Below are positions 16,757-25,286 of a stretch of DNA of 39,458 bases, one piece after another. Positions within the stretch are counted from its first letter, which is position 1. Every line of letters begins with the position of its first letter. Under the pieces are notes generated by a model, which made no database searches, was not told the DNA's origin, and worked only from the letters and a program-made list of their open reading frames with translations. This stretch comes from Scatosoma sp045660265 (GTDB taxonomy: Bacteria; Bacillota; Clostridia; Christensenellales; Borkfalkiaceae). The stretch is from NCBI GenBank assembly GCA_045660265.1, contig JAZRDM010000064.1, positions 1 to 39,458 on the forward strand, given 5' to 3'. Both the position numbers and the translations under genes were made by a program.

Positions 16757-17934
16757 TATCTCTTCTTCCCTCCGAATAATCTTCTTATCCAGCCCTGTTT
16801 TTTCACTTCATCCGTAGCCGCGTTTAACAACGCAATGCGCGAAGAGAAAGTAGGCTTATCGTAATACGGCAAATCGGGCGCAACGATTTCCGTTATGTGA
16901 TTTAAACGTTTTGCAATATGTTCAGAAGCACCTTTAATTCGGCCAATTCCCTCGCCCGTAATGCTAATAGGATTTACCGTAAAAAGCGCATCCACTTTGC
17001 CGCGATAACGCACCGCAAAGAATTTATCCACGTTTTCACAAAGCTCGTCCAAGCTAAATTTAATACAATCATTAATTTCTTGCACGGAAATTTGTTTCTC
17101 TTCCGTTTCCGACGACCACATCATACCTTTGGGTACGTTACCCCCGGAAATATTTGCCGTAGCAAGTATTTCCTCCGCAACGTTGTATTCCACATCAAAG
17201 TGTTGCATTAACGCAATCAAAACAGTTCCAACACCGCAATTAAAAGATTCTTCGTGTACAATCCCATTGCCGTATACCACGGAAATCGATGTCGTTAAAA
17301 AACCTACGTCCAACAAAAAGGCATAGCCCTCGCGTTTTTTATCGGGCAATAAATAAAGCGCTTGCGCCAAAGTAGACGGTATGTAACGCACGTTTGGAAA
17401 CTGCAATCCCTGTAACACGGACGTTACGGTGCGGTGGAATAATTCGTTAATAAAATAATAACACAATGCACCTTTGAGCATATCCGTCGGAACGCCGTAT
17501 ATATCTTGCGCCTTAAAATATTTACGGTTATCGCCAAGCGTCAAATACATCGCCGAACGACGTATGCAATTACCACTAACCCCAAGCTCGTTTAATCCGC
17601 TTTCAAACAAGGCTTCTACGTCCTGTGACGAAATCTTTCTTTTATTCGGGAAAGAAATCGTATGCCCTTTGGTTGCCACACGAATAAACGGCGACGGAAC
17701 CCCAACGTATACCGTATCAATTGTCCCGCCATAATTTTGTTTTACAGACGTAATCGCGGAAGCGACCGCACGGCGAAAAGAGCTTTCATCAAAAAAGCCT
17801 TCCAAACAATATCCCTCATAGCTTTCCGTGTGATTCGCACTAAAAACAAAGGTATCGTTTACTCCTTTTGCACCAAGAAAAAAAGAGACTTCATCCGAAC
17901 GAATATCTAATATCGCTACAGTCTCATTTCTCAT
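16756..17934 (-). CDS. ftsA: Cell division protein FtsA (divergent)
   Basis: FtsA is the actin-like ATPase that tethers FtsZ to the membrane. This 392-residue protein is recognised by its place directly before ftsZ, by actin-fold patterns (AILDIRSDEV at the start, VYVGVPSPFIRV, FLLDVGFLTTSISVVYGNG, ITGEGIGRIKG), and by a C-terminal amphipathic helix GWIRRLFGGKKR that fits the membrane-targeting sequence. Overall similarity to typical FtsA appears low: the usual first phosphate loop DxGTSK is replaced by DIRSDEV. It may therefore be a divergent FtsA with altered nucleotide binding. It has its own promoter, 52 bases upstream of the ATG. Confidence 0.82.
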   Translation of the reverse strand: MRNETVAILDIRSDEVSFFLGAKGVNDTFVFSANHTESYEGYCLEGFFDESSFRRAVASAITSVKQNYGGTIDTVYVGVPSPFIRVATKGHTISFPNKRKISSQDVEALFESGLNELGVSGNCIRRSAMYLTLGDNRKYFKAQDIYGVPTDMLKGALCYYFINELFHRTVTSVLQGLQFPNVRYIPSTLAQALYLLPDKKREGYAFLLDVGFLTTSISVVYGNGIVHEESFNCGVGTVLIALMQHFDVEYNVAEEILATANISGGNVPKGMMWSSETEEKQISVQEINDCIKFSLDELCENVDKFFAVRYRGKVDALFTVNPISITGEGIGRIKGASEHIAKRLNHITEIVAPDLPYYDKPTFSSRIALLNAATDEVKKQGWIRRLFGGKKR

Positions 17935-17986
17935 AATTTCTTCACCCCGTAAACAAAATTGTTTAAATATACAATATATTACTATA

Positions 17987-18015
17987 ATTATATACTAAAT
18001 TTCTTATAATGTCAA
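17987..18015 (-). promoter_or_regulatory. Consensus promoter of ftsA-ftsZ
   Basis: On the minus strand, a perfect TTGACA (18015-18010), a 17-base spacer and a perfect TATAAT (17992-17987) are seen. It lies just after the ftsQ terminator, so ftsAZ form a separate transcription unit. Confidence 0.93.
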
Positions 18016-18021
18016 TAACGA

Positions 18022-18075
18022 AAAAGAAAAAAGGTTGGGAAAAACGCATTTTTTTGCAGATTTCCCGACCTTTTT
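18022..18075 (-). terminator. Terminator of the murE-ftsQ unit
   Basis: The minus-strand stem AAAAAGGT-C-GGGAAA / TTTCCC-A-ACCTTTTT (18075-18061 with 18042-18028) has one mismatch and a U-tail. It starts within the ftsQ stop codon, so termination follows the end of translation closely. Confidence 0.85.
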
Positions 18076-18850
18076 AGTCGTTTATGTCTTCTTTTTGGTA
18101 GGCGACCTTAATTTCCTCGCCCACGTCAACGTTTAAGATGCAACCGCCCAATCTTTCTTCATCGGACAGTTCAAGATATTTATCGACAATTTTATCGGCT
18201 TTTTGTTGGGTAAATTTATCAAAGTCCGTCACGTAAATTTTCACCCCTTCTCGCGTAGAAATCCAGCATTGCGGCGGATAGGGAGAAAGTTGAATGGACA
18301 AGACGTTATCGCGAATACCGTTTAAGCGAACGGACATTTGATTGAAAAATTTTAACAATGCGGGAAGTCTTTCATCGCCGCTTGCCTTTTCACCCTTTTC
18401 CCCGGTAACGGTAAGCCCTTCAATCACCACGTTGGAATCGCCATCCAAGCGGTTTAATGGGGATTGACGAATCGCTAAAATCGTACCATCTTCACCAAGA
18501 ATATAATATGCATCCGAACCCGCTTTTTTAACCGCGTACACTTCGGCATCTTCCGTCAGCGTAAGCACTACGCGATTAGGATAATCCTTTTTGAAACTGG
18601 CCATACGGAAATAGGGAAACTTCGCAACAACTTCCTTTGCTTTCTCGTCGTCCAAGAAAAAAATATTTTCTTTTTCATATAATTCTTTTAATTGCGCGCG
18701 TAAATCCACCGCTTCCGCTTCGGCTGCGGCGGATATTGCCGAAACTTCCACCACCACGTCGTCTACACGAAATACGTTTGCAAAACCAAGCAATGCTCCC
18801 GAAAGGAAGACAAGCACGGTTAATACAATCACCAAAATTTTCTTTTGCAT
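18074..18850 (-). CDS. ftsQ: Cell division protein FtsQ/DivIB
   Basis: FtsQ/DivIB is a bitopic protein that links the cytoplasmic ring to septal wall synthesis with FtsL and FtsB. The 258-residue protein has a very short cytoplasmic tail (MQKK), one membrane helix (about residues 4-28), then the POTRA domain beginning VFRVDDVVVEVSA, with PYFRMASFKKDYPNRVVLTLTE, and the beta domain. The frame stays open 20 codons upstream into murA. I chose ATG 18850 because GAGGG stands 5 bases before it and the helix is then correctly placed. It ends the murE-mraY-murD-ftsW-murA-ftsQ run. Confidence 0.88.
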   Translation of the reverse strand: MQKKILVIVLTVLVFLSGALLGFANVFRVDDVVVEVSAISAAAEAEAVDLRAQLKELYEKENIFFLDDEKAKEVVAKFPYFRMASFKKDYPNRVVLTLTEDAEVYAVKKAGSDAYYILGEDGTILAIRQSPLNRLDGDSNVVIEGLTVTGEKGEKASGDERLPALLKFFNQMSVRLNGIRDNVLSIQLSPYPPQCWISTREGVKIYVTDFDKFTQQKADKIVDKYLELSDEERLGGCILNVDVGEEIKVAYQKEDIND

Positions 18851-18881
18851 TTTTCCCTCTTTTATGAGCTTCTTTTGTATA

Positions 18882-20138
18882 TCAAATACGTATTCTTCGT
18901 ATTTTTGCACCCAGTTTTTTTAGTTTGTTTTCAAACTCTGCGTATCCTCTATCAATATGAGAAATATTCATAATCGAACTTCGGCCTTCCGCTTGTAATG
19001 CCGCAAGCACAAGCGCCGCACCGCCACGAAGATCGCCGGCTGTAACAGACGCACCGTGCAACTTTTCCACACCTCGAATCAATGCGCTTCTATCACGCAC
19101 GGTGATATCCGCACCCATCTTTTTTAATTCTGCCGCATAACGATAACGCGTTTCAAATAAGTTTTCCACCATTAACGTGGAACCGCGCGCCGTTGCACAC
19201 AAAGATACGTATTGCGCTTGCATATCGGTTGGAAAACCAGGGAACGGCATTGTTTCAACAAGATTGACCGATTTCAACTTCCCGTCGCTCGTTAATATTA
19301 TTTTATCATTTTTTATATGTATTTTGCAACCGTTTTCACGCAGTTTATGTAAAAGCGCCGCAATATTTTCAGGCGAAACACCTTGAATTTCCATTTCCCC
19401 GCCACAAGAAGCGCCTGCAATCAAATATGTCCCTACTTCTATCCTATCTCCAATAGGCGTATATTCTACCCCGTGTAAACGCTTCACACCCTCAACGGCT
19501 ATCGTGCCGCCACCAGCGCCGCGCACGTTTGCGCCCATCGCATTGAGAAAATTTTGCAAATCGATAATTTCAGGTTCTTTTGCCGCGTTGCGAATTACGG
19601 TGATTCCCTCTGCTTTTACCGCCGCTAAAATAATATTTTCCGTCGCGCCAACACTGGGGAAATCCAATAAAATTTCCGCGCCGCGTAAATGCTCCGCTTC
19701 ACAATGGATATACCCGTCTTTTTCTTGGATTTTTACCCCTAACCGTTTCAATCCTGCAATGTGTAAATCAATAGGTCTTAAACCAATATCGCAACCGCCG
19801 GGATAGGATATTTTTGCACGGTGAAAACGCGTTAAAACGGAGCCAAGCATAAAAATGGAAGAACGCAGCTCTTTGGTGAGCCGCGCAGGGATTTCGTGTG
19901 AAGCCGCATTTGAACTGTCGATAATCGCGTAATCCTTTTGCCTTTTTATTTTGCAACCGACCTCGCTTAATATATGCAACATATTCCCAACGTCGCTAAT
20001 CATCGGCATATTATATATTTTTACTTGTTCATCCGTTAACACGGCCGCTGCTAATAAAGGAAGAACAGCATTCTTCGCGCTTTGCGCTCGAATTTTTCCA
20101 TACAACTTTGTTCCACCCTCAACAAGATATTTATCCAT
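18882..20138 (-). CDS. murA: UDP-N-acetylglucosamine 1-carboxyvinyltransferase
   Basis: MurA transfers enolpyruvate from phosphoenolpyruvate to UDP-GlcNAc, the first committed step of peptidoglycan synthesis. The 418 residues are full length. The start KYLVEGGTKLYGKIRAQSAKNAVLPLLAA contains the conserved Lys-Asn pair. The catalytic loop carries PGGCDIGLRPIDLH near residue 115; its Cys is the residue alkylated by fosfomycin in typical MurA, so sensitivity is predicted. AAGGAG lies 9 bases before the ATG. It sits between ftsW and ftsQ, where many relatives have murG as well; murG is missing here. Confidence 0.97.
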   Translation of the reverse strand: MDKYLVEGGTKLYGKIRAQSAKNAVLPLLAAAVLTDEQVKIYNMPMISDVGNMLHILSEVGCKIKRQKDYAIIDSSNAASHEIPARLTKELRSSIFMLGSVLTRFHRAKISYPGGCDIGLRPIDLHIAGLKRLGVKIQEKDGYIHCEAEHLRGAEILLDFPSVGATENIILAAVKAEGITVIRNAAKEPEIIDLQNFLNAMGANVRGAGGGTIAVEGVKRLHGVEYTPIGDRIEVGTYLIAGASCGGEMEIQGVSPENIAALLHKLRENGCKIHIKNDKIILTSDGKLKSVNLVETMPFPGFPTDMQAQYVSLCATARGSTLMVENLFETRYRYAAELKKMGADITVRDRSALIRGVEKLHGASVTAGDLRGGAALVLAALQAEGRSSIMNISHIDRGYAEFENKLKKLGAKIRRIRI

Positions 20139-20179
20139 ACCACAAAGCTCCTTATGCTCTATTGTATGAAATTACGCCT

Positions 20180-21316
20180 TTACCTTGTGCCAGATAACCC
20201 TCCTTTCCCCTTTCCACTTTGCCGTGAAATAGAATATAAAATACCCATAGACGCCATTGTGATAATCAACGACGTATTCCCCATACTAATTAGCGGCAAC
20301 GGCAACCCTGTTGGCGGTATACTCCCACTCACCACCAATGCGTTTATCCCCGTTTGTATCGCGTAAACCAAGGTTATCCCTACCGCAAGCAAAAAGGAAA
20401 AGAAATCTTCCGCCTTCGCCGCTACGCGTATCCCGCAATAAATCAAACCCACGCACGCCGTAAACAAAAGCAATACACCGAAAAAACCCAACTCTTCCCC
20501 TATAATTGCAAGGATAAAATCGCTTTCTGCAAAGGGTAAAAAACGATATTTTTGTCTTGATTTAAAAAGTCCCGTTCCAAACCAGCCCCCATTTCCTAAC
20601 GCATATAAAGACTGAATAAGCTGATACCCTTCCCCCCTTGGATTTTCCCAAGGATCAAGAAATGCACTCAACCGCGAAAGTCGGTAAGGTTCGGCAATGA
20701 TTAAAATAGGCACAACAAGCAGGGCTGGAATAAATAAAACGAGAAAATGCTTTATTTTCATACCGCCAAGAAAAAGAAGCACTAACATTAAAAACGCCAC
20801 GCACATTGTTACGGACATATTCGGTTCAAGAATGATTAATACACAAACCAATCCACCACACAATATCACAGGCAAACACCCCTTGAACGTGCGCATTTTC
20901 CCCATATCATCCGACATATATGCAGCCGCAAGCACAACAAATCCATACTTCGCTAACTCGGATGGTTGCAGCGTAAAACCGCCTATCCCAATCCAACGCA
21001 TTGCCCCGTAATTACTTTTTCCTACCCCTGGCACAAACACAAGAGCCAAAAGCAACACCGGAACAAAGAAAATCACCCAACGAATTTTCTTTCCTTTTAA
21101 AATTTGACAATTTAGCCTTCCGCAGGCAAGCATTGCCACCGTACCCAGTACCAAGCCAATCAACTGTTTTTTAACAAAATACCACTCGTCCCCAAATTGC
21201 ACTTTCGCCGTATATCGGCTTGCGGAATATATCGCCAACACACCAAACGATGCTAAAATAAAGGTTAAAATTAAAATTACCACATCGCCCTGCGGCTTAT
21301 TCCATCTCGTCTTCAC
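20180..21316 (-). CDS. ftsW: Lipid II polymerase FtsW (SEDS family)
   Basis: FtsW polymerises lipid II into glycan strands with its partner class B PBP. The 378-residue product has about ten membrane helices and SEDS landmarks: VFVPGVGKSNYGAMRWIGIG, LQPSELAKYGFVVL, and GNGGWFGTGLFKSRQKYRFLPFAESDF followed by GEELGFFG. The frame extends upstream to 21448 inside murD. The family N-terminus is best matched by the GTG at 21316 (MKTRWNKPQGD), which overlaps the murD end by 20 bases. An ATG at 21349 is also possible. Neither has a well-placed ribosome site, so translation is probably coupled to murD. It could also be called SpoVE, but its partner PBP upstream argues for FtsW. Confidence 0.92.
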   Translation of the reverse strand: MKTRWNKPQGDVVILILTFILASFGVLAIYSASRYTAKVQFGDEWYFVKKQLIGLVLGTVAMLACGRLNCQILKGKKIRWVIFFVPVLLLALVFVPGVGKSNYGAMRWIGIGGFTLQPSELAKYGFVVLAAAYMSDDMGKMRTFKGCLPVILCGGLVCVLIILEPNMSVTMCVAFLMLVLLFLGGMKIKHFLVLFIPALLVVPILIIAEPYRLSRLSAFLDPWENPRGEGYQLIQSLYALGNGGWFGTGLFKSRQKYRFLPFAESDFILAIIGEELGFFGVLLLFTACVGLIYCGIRVAAKAEDFFSFLLAVGITLVYAIQTGINALVVSGSIPPTGLPLPLISMGNTSLIITMASMGILYSISRQSGKGKGGLSGTR

Positions 21317-22721
21317 AACGCACGTATTCCGACGTTTCCTCTCGGGCATCCTCTCCGTCAATCGCTGTGTTTGCGCACTCTTCCTCGAAGGAATTGACGA
21401 TTTCAACAAATCTATCACCTCGCTCTTCATACCCTGCAAACGCATCAAAGCTTGCGCTTGCGGGGCTTAACAACACCGCTTGCCCCTTTTTAACAAGCAT
21501 AGATGCAACGCGCACCGCAAAATCAAAATCCTCACACACCGTTAATGCGTTAAAATCATAAGCGCGAGCGCTCTTCAACAACGCAAACCGATTTTCCCCG
21601 TATAAAACGGTATGCACGACCTTGGACGTTTGCAAACTTGCAAACAACGTTCCATAGTCGTAACCTTTATTTTGTCCGCCCAATAAAAGCACCGTTTCAC
21701 GTTTCATTGTTGCAATTGCTTTCAACGTCGCGTCTACGTTCGTACCTTTAGAATCATTGACATACTGCACGCCGTTTACTTCTCGCACCAACTCAATGCG
21801 GTGCTTTATTCCTTTAAAATTCGTCAACGCGTCAACAATATCCGCCGTTTTTATCCCCATAATTTTCGCCGCCGCAATAGCCGCCAAAGCGTTTTGTACG
21901 TTATGCAATCCTTCCGACGGAAGCTCGCTTGCCGACATAATTTTTTCCTTACCAAAATACAAATTTCCCTGCTCGTAAAACGCCCCTTTAACACGCTCTC
22001 GCACGGAAAAATAGAGCACCTGCGCTTTTGTTTTTTCCGCAAAAGAACGCACAATTTCATCATCGTAATTCAGCACCGCATATTCTACTGCCGATAAATT
22101 TTTTAACAGCTTTGCCTTTAAAAACACATAGTTTTCCATATTATAATGGCGGTTTAAATGGTCTTCCGTTATGTTGAGAACCAACGCAACGTGCGGACGA
22201 AGAGAATTCAAGGTTTCCAATTGAAAGCTGGAAATTTCCGCCACCGCAACCGCCGTTTCGGGAAGCGTTGCAAACTCTATAAGCGGAGCGCCGATATTTC
22301 CGCAAGCGTATGCGTTCAATCCGCCTTTTTGCAAAACCTCTGACAACATAGAAACGGTTGTCGTTTTTCCGTTTGTGCCCGTAACCGCAATTAAATTGCT
22401 TTTTATGTATCTTGCGGCAAGTTCCGTTTCTCCGATTACCGCCCGCCCTACACGTTTAAATGCAAGTGCAATCGGGTGATCCACGGGTATTCCAGGACTT
22501 ATCACCAACGCGTCGCAAATCTCGCTCATTGTCGGCAAATCCTCCCGTTTAATACGTTTTGCCCCTTTTTGTTGCAAATCCTTTATTGTTTGTTCTATTC
22601 TTTCATTTGTTAAATCGTCGTACATATACACTGTTGCTCCGCGCGTCAATAAAAATTCCGCAGCCGCCTTCCCAGAACGCGACAACCCTAAAACAAAAAA
22701 TATTTGTTGTTTTAAATACAT
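21297..22721 (-). CDS. murD: UDP-N-acetylmuramoyl-L-alanine--D-glutamate ligase
   Basis: MurD adds D-glutamate to UDP-MurNAc-L-Ala. The 474 residues contain FVLGLSRSGKAAAEFLL, the ATP loop AVTGTNGKTTTV near residue 115, NITEDHLNRH, and the C-terminal NDSKGTNVDAT and LLLGGQNKGYD motifs typical of MurD. The last 30 residues form a Glu/Asp-rich tail beyond the usual end, overlapping the start of ftsW. AAGGAG stands about 6 bases before the ATG, 12 bases after mraY. Its D-glutamate substrate would come from the MurI encoded at 29243-30145. Confidence 0.96.
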   Translation of the reverse strand: MYLKQQIFFVLGLSRSGKAAAEFLLTRGATVYMYDDLTNERIEQTIKDLQQKGAKRIKREDLPTMSEICDALVISPGIPVDHPIALAFKRVGRAVIGETELAARYIKSNLIAVTGTNGKTTTVSMLSEVLQKGGLNAYACGNIGAPLIEFATLPETAVAVAEISSFQLETLNSLRPHVALVLNITEDHLNRHYNMENYVFLKAKLLKNLSAVEYAVLNYDDEIVRSFAEKTKAQVLYFSVRERVKGAFYEQGNLYFGKEKIMSASELPSEGLHNVQNALAAIAAAKIMGIKTADIVDALTNFKGIKHRIELVREVNGVQYVNDSKGTNVDATLKAIATMKRETVLLLGGQNKGYDYGTLFASLQTSKVVHTVLYGENRFALLKSARAYDFNALTVCEDFDFAVRVASMLVKKGQAVLLSPASASFDAFAGYEERGDRFVEIVNSFEEECANTAIDGEDAREETSEYVRCEDEME

Positions 22722-22733
22722 ACATTACTCCTT

Positions 22734-23687
22734 TTAAATCTTTGTTAAAATACACACTGCGCCCAACGCCAACGTTACCACAAAATACGCATAGGAAATT
22801 TTACACTCGGAATATCCTTTTTTTTGGAAATGATGGTGAACAGGCGCCATTAAAAATACGCGCTTCCCGCCCGTCTTTTTATAATATATTACTTGAATTA
22901 AAACGGATATGACGGAAAAGACAAAGCACGCGCCTATAATTAAGAGGTACAACGCATTTCCTGAAAATAAAGCAATTGCCGCCGCAAAGCCCCCAAGCGA
23001 CAACGAACCCGTATCCCCCATAAATACGGAAGCGGGATGCGTGTTAAAAAGCAAATACGCCACCAATGCACCAACCAACGCAAAGCTAATTACAGACAAC
23101 CCCTCCCCTTCCTTTTGTATTGCAATTAAGATACCCATCGCACCAAAAAAAGGTATACTTGTGCTTGCCGCAAGCCCGTCCAATCCGTCGGTTAAATTCA
23201 CCGCATTTACCGCGGATAAAAAGACCAAAATGGACAGCGGCAGCATCCAAAATCCGATATCCAACCGAAAACGCACAAACGGAAAATTCAACCACGTCAA
23301 CCCATCGCGCCAACAATATATTCCTACAAAAACAGCAATTACGCATTGAAAACTAAATTTTTGCCAAGCACGAAGCCCTAAATTTTCCTTATGTTTCCAT
23401 TTTAAAAAATCATCCAACAATCCAACCCCCATATACGCAAGGCCGATTGCCAAAGATAAAACGAAGGACTTTTGCATATGTGGAAAAAAGAAAATGGAAG
23501 TGAGAACCGTGGCAAAAATAAAAGCAACACCGCCCATTGTCGGCGTTCCCCCTTTCCCAGCGTGTTCTTTAACGTAGACGAGAATATTTTGCCCCGCCTT
23601 CAATCGTCTTAAAATCGGTATCCATATTAAACAACCAACAAAGGATACGGCAAACGACACGATTGCGGATAAAAGATAGGTCTTCAT
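22734..23687 (-). CDS. mraY: Phospho-N-acetylmuramoyl-pentapeptide transferase
   Basis: MraY moves phospho-MurNAc-pentapeptide from UDP to undecaprenyl phosphate, making lipid I on the inner face of the membrane. The 317-residue protein has about ten helices. It carries KAGQNILVYVKEHAGKGGTPTMGG, the aspartates LDDFLKWKHKENLGL, NLTDGLDGLA, FMGDTGSLSLGG and the PVHHHFQKKGYSE loop (usually HHHFE). It is slightly shorter than the family's 320-360 because the first hydrophobic segment begins at once. It lies 27 bases after murE. murF, which usually stands between murE and mraY, is missing. Confidence 0.97.
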   Translation of the reverse strand: MKTYLLSAIVSFAVSFVGCLIWIPILRRLKAGQNILVYVKEHAGKGGTPTMGGVAFIFATVLTSIFFFPHMQKSFVLSLAIGLAYMGVGLLDDFLKWKHKENLGLRAWQKFSFQCVIAVFVGIYCWRDGLTWLNFPFVRFRLDIGFWMLPLSILVFLSAVNAVNLTDGLDGLAASTSIPFFGAMGILIAIQKEGEGLSVISFALVGALVAYLLFNTHPASVFMGDTGSLSLGGFAAAIALFSGNALYLLIIGACFVFSVISVLIQVIYYKKTGGKRVFLMAPVHHHFQKKGYSECKISYAYFVVTLALGAVCILTKI

Positions 23688-23714
23688 TATATAATCCCCT
23701 AAAATGCGTAAATA

Positions 23715-25175
23715 TTACCAAGGCTTACTTGTATTTTCTTCCAACAATTCTTCCACGACAGTATAGTCGTTAAAGGGATATTTTATCCCCATTATTTCTT
23801 GATATTCTTCACCGCCTTTACCTGCAATAAGCAAAACGTCCCCCTCTTTTAAAGCATCCATTGCATAAGAAATTGCCTTTCTTCTATCGGGAACAATTAC
23901 GTAACGCGTGGAAAAGCGGCGATAGCCTTTTTCAATTCCAGCAATAATATCCAGCGGATCTTCATAACGCGGATTATCCGAAGTAATTACACAATAATCC
24001 GCCTTTTTTGCGGCAATTTCCCCCATTCTCGGACGCTTTTCCGCATCACGGTTTCCCCCACAGCCAAAAACGCAAATCAAACGCCCTTTCGTATGCATTT
24101 TTAGCGTCGCCAAAGCCTTTTCTAAACCGTCGGGAGTATGCGCATAATCAATAAAAATATTCCCTCGCGTCCCCAACGCTACTCGTTCCAATCGCCCCGA
24201 TACACCACGCAAGTTGGATAAACCTTCCTTTATCCATTCTCCCTCTCCCAGCAATGTTGCACAAGCCGCCGCGGCGAGCGCATTGTAGACGTTATGCCGA
24301 CCCGTTAAAGACAATGAGACACGGCAAAGTTCATCATTCAAATTTAGCATACATTCCGTGCCCAACAAATTCTCTTCCGTAATAATCGCAAAGCAATCGG
24401 CTGGCGTTTCCAAGCCATAATACAGCGTTTTTACACCCTTTCCCTCACAAAAAGCCCCAATTTGACGTCCTTTTGCATCATCGCCGTTCAAAATAGCCAA
24501 AGAACAAGCCGGGGGCGCAAACAAACGCTGTTTTGCATTTCCATACGCTTCCATAGACGTGAAAAAATCCAAATGATCTTGCGTTAAGTTTGTAAATATA
24601 CAGGCGGAAAAATCTATTCCTTCCACCTTTTTAAGCTGTAATGCGTGCGCGGAAACTTCCATCACTACGTATTCCACACCGCCCATCCACATATTTGCAA
24701 GAATTTCATTTAATTCAATGGGGTCGGGCGTTGTCAAAGAGGGCGGCAAACGTTTTTTGCCATACGTGACCCCAAGCGTACCGATCACCCCCGTTTTTTT
24801 GCCTGCCGCGCGTAAAATGCTCGCCAACATATGGGCCGTAGTGGTCTTCCCGTTTGTACCCGTTATTCCTATAACTTTCAAGCGTTTGGCAGGATATCCA
24901 TAAAAAAGAGCCGCAATTTTTCCAAGCGCCGCGCGCGTATCCCCTAAAACAATTTGCGGCACGCGTACGTCCAACTTCCTTTCGCAAACGATTGCTACCG
25001 CCCCGTTACGAACCGCTTCCGTCACGTAATTGTGCGAATCTATATTCCCCCCTTTTAAACATATAAACAGCGCGTTTTTTACTTTATTTCTACTATCAAT
25101 ATTTAGCGACGTAAACTCCACGTCGTCACCTATATACGCGCTCCCAATCTCTTCCGCAAGCTTTGATAACCGCAT
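23715..25175 (-). CDS. murE: UDP-MurNAc-tripeptide synthetase MurE, DAP-type
   Basis: MurE adds the third amino acid of the peptidoglycan stem. The 486 residues include VIGITGTNGKTTTAHML (ATP loop near residue 107), the TTPDP substrate loop, FTNLTQDHLDFF with the carbamylated-lysine region, and IDYAHTPDGLEKAL. The specificity motif reads SDNPRYEDP. DNPR marks enzymes that use meso-diaminopimelate rather than lysine, so the wall is predicted to be DAP type. AAGGAGG lies just before the ATG, and a separate promoter and an upstream terminator make murE the head of a unit. Confidence 0.97.
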   Translation of the reverse strand: MRLSKLAEEIGSAYIGDDVEFTSLNIDSRNKVKNALFICLKGGNIDSHNYVTEAVRNGAVAIVCERKLDVRVPQIVLGDTRAALGKIAALFYGYPAKRLKVIGITGTNGKTTTAHMLASILRAAGKKTGVIGTLGVTYGKKRLPPSLTTPDPIELNEILANMWMGGVEYVVMEVSAHALQLKKVEGIDFSACIFTNLTQDHLDFFTSMEAYGNAKQRLFAPPACSLAILNGDDAKGRQIGAFCEGKGVKTLYYGLETPADCFAIITEENLLGTECMLNLNDELCRVSLSLTGRHNVYNALAAAACATLLGEGEWIKEGLSNLRGVSGRLERVALGTRGNIFIDYAHTPDGLEKALATLKMHTKGRLICVFGCGGNRDAEKRPRMGEIAAKKADYCVITSDNPRYEDPLDIIAGIEKGYRRFSTRYVIVPDRRKAISYAMDALKEGDVLLIAGKGGEEYQEIMGIKYPFNDYTVVEELLEENTSKPW

Positions 25176-25210
25176 AACCCCTCCTTGTCCTATGATATTT
25201 GTGATAACTT

Positions 25211-25240
25211 ATTATATTCTTGCCCTATGCACATTATGAA
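25211..25240 (-). promoter_or_regulatory. Probable promoter of the murE unit
   Basis: On the minus strand a perfect TATAAT (25216-25211) is preceded at 18 bases by TTCATA (25240-25235, 4 of 6 consensus bases). It sits between the PBP terminator and murE, 35 bases before the ATG. Confidence 0.5.
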
Positions 25241-25254
25241 GCGTAATGCAAAAT

Positions 25255-25281
25255 AAAAAACGAAGCTTTCGCCTCGCTTTT
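25255..25281 (-). terminator. Terminator of mraZ-ftsI unit
   Basis: The minus-strand stem CGAGGC-GAAA-GCTTCG, flanked by an A-run and a U6 tail, has a stable GAAA tetraloop. It starts 10 bases after the PBP stop and separates it from murE. Confidence 0.85.
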
Positions 25282-25286
25282 TCCAC

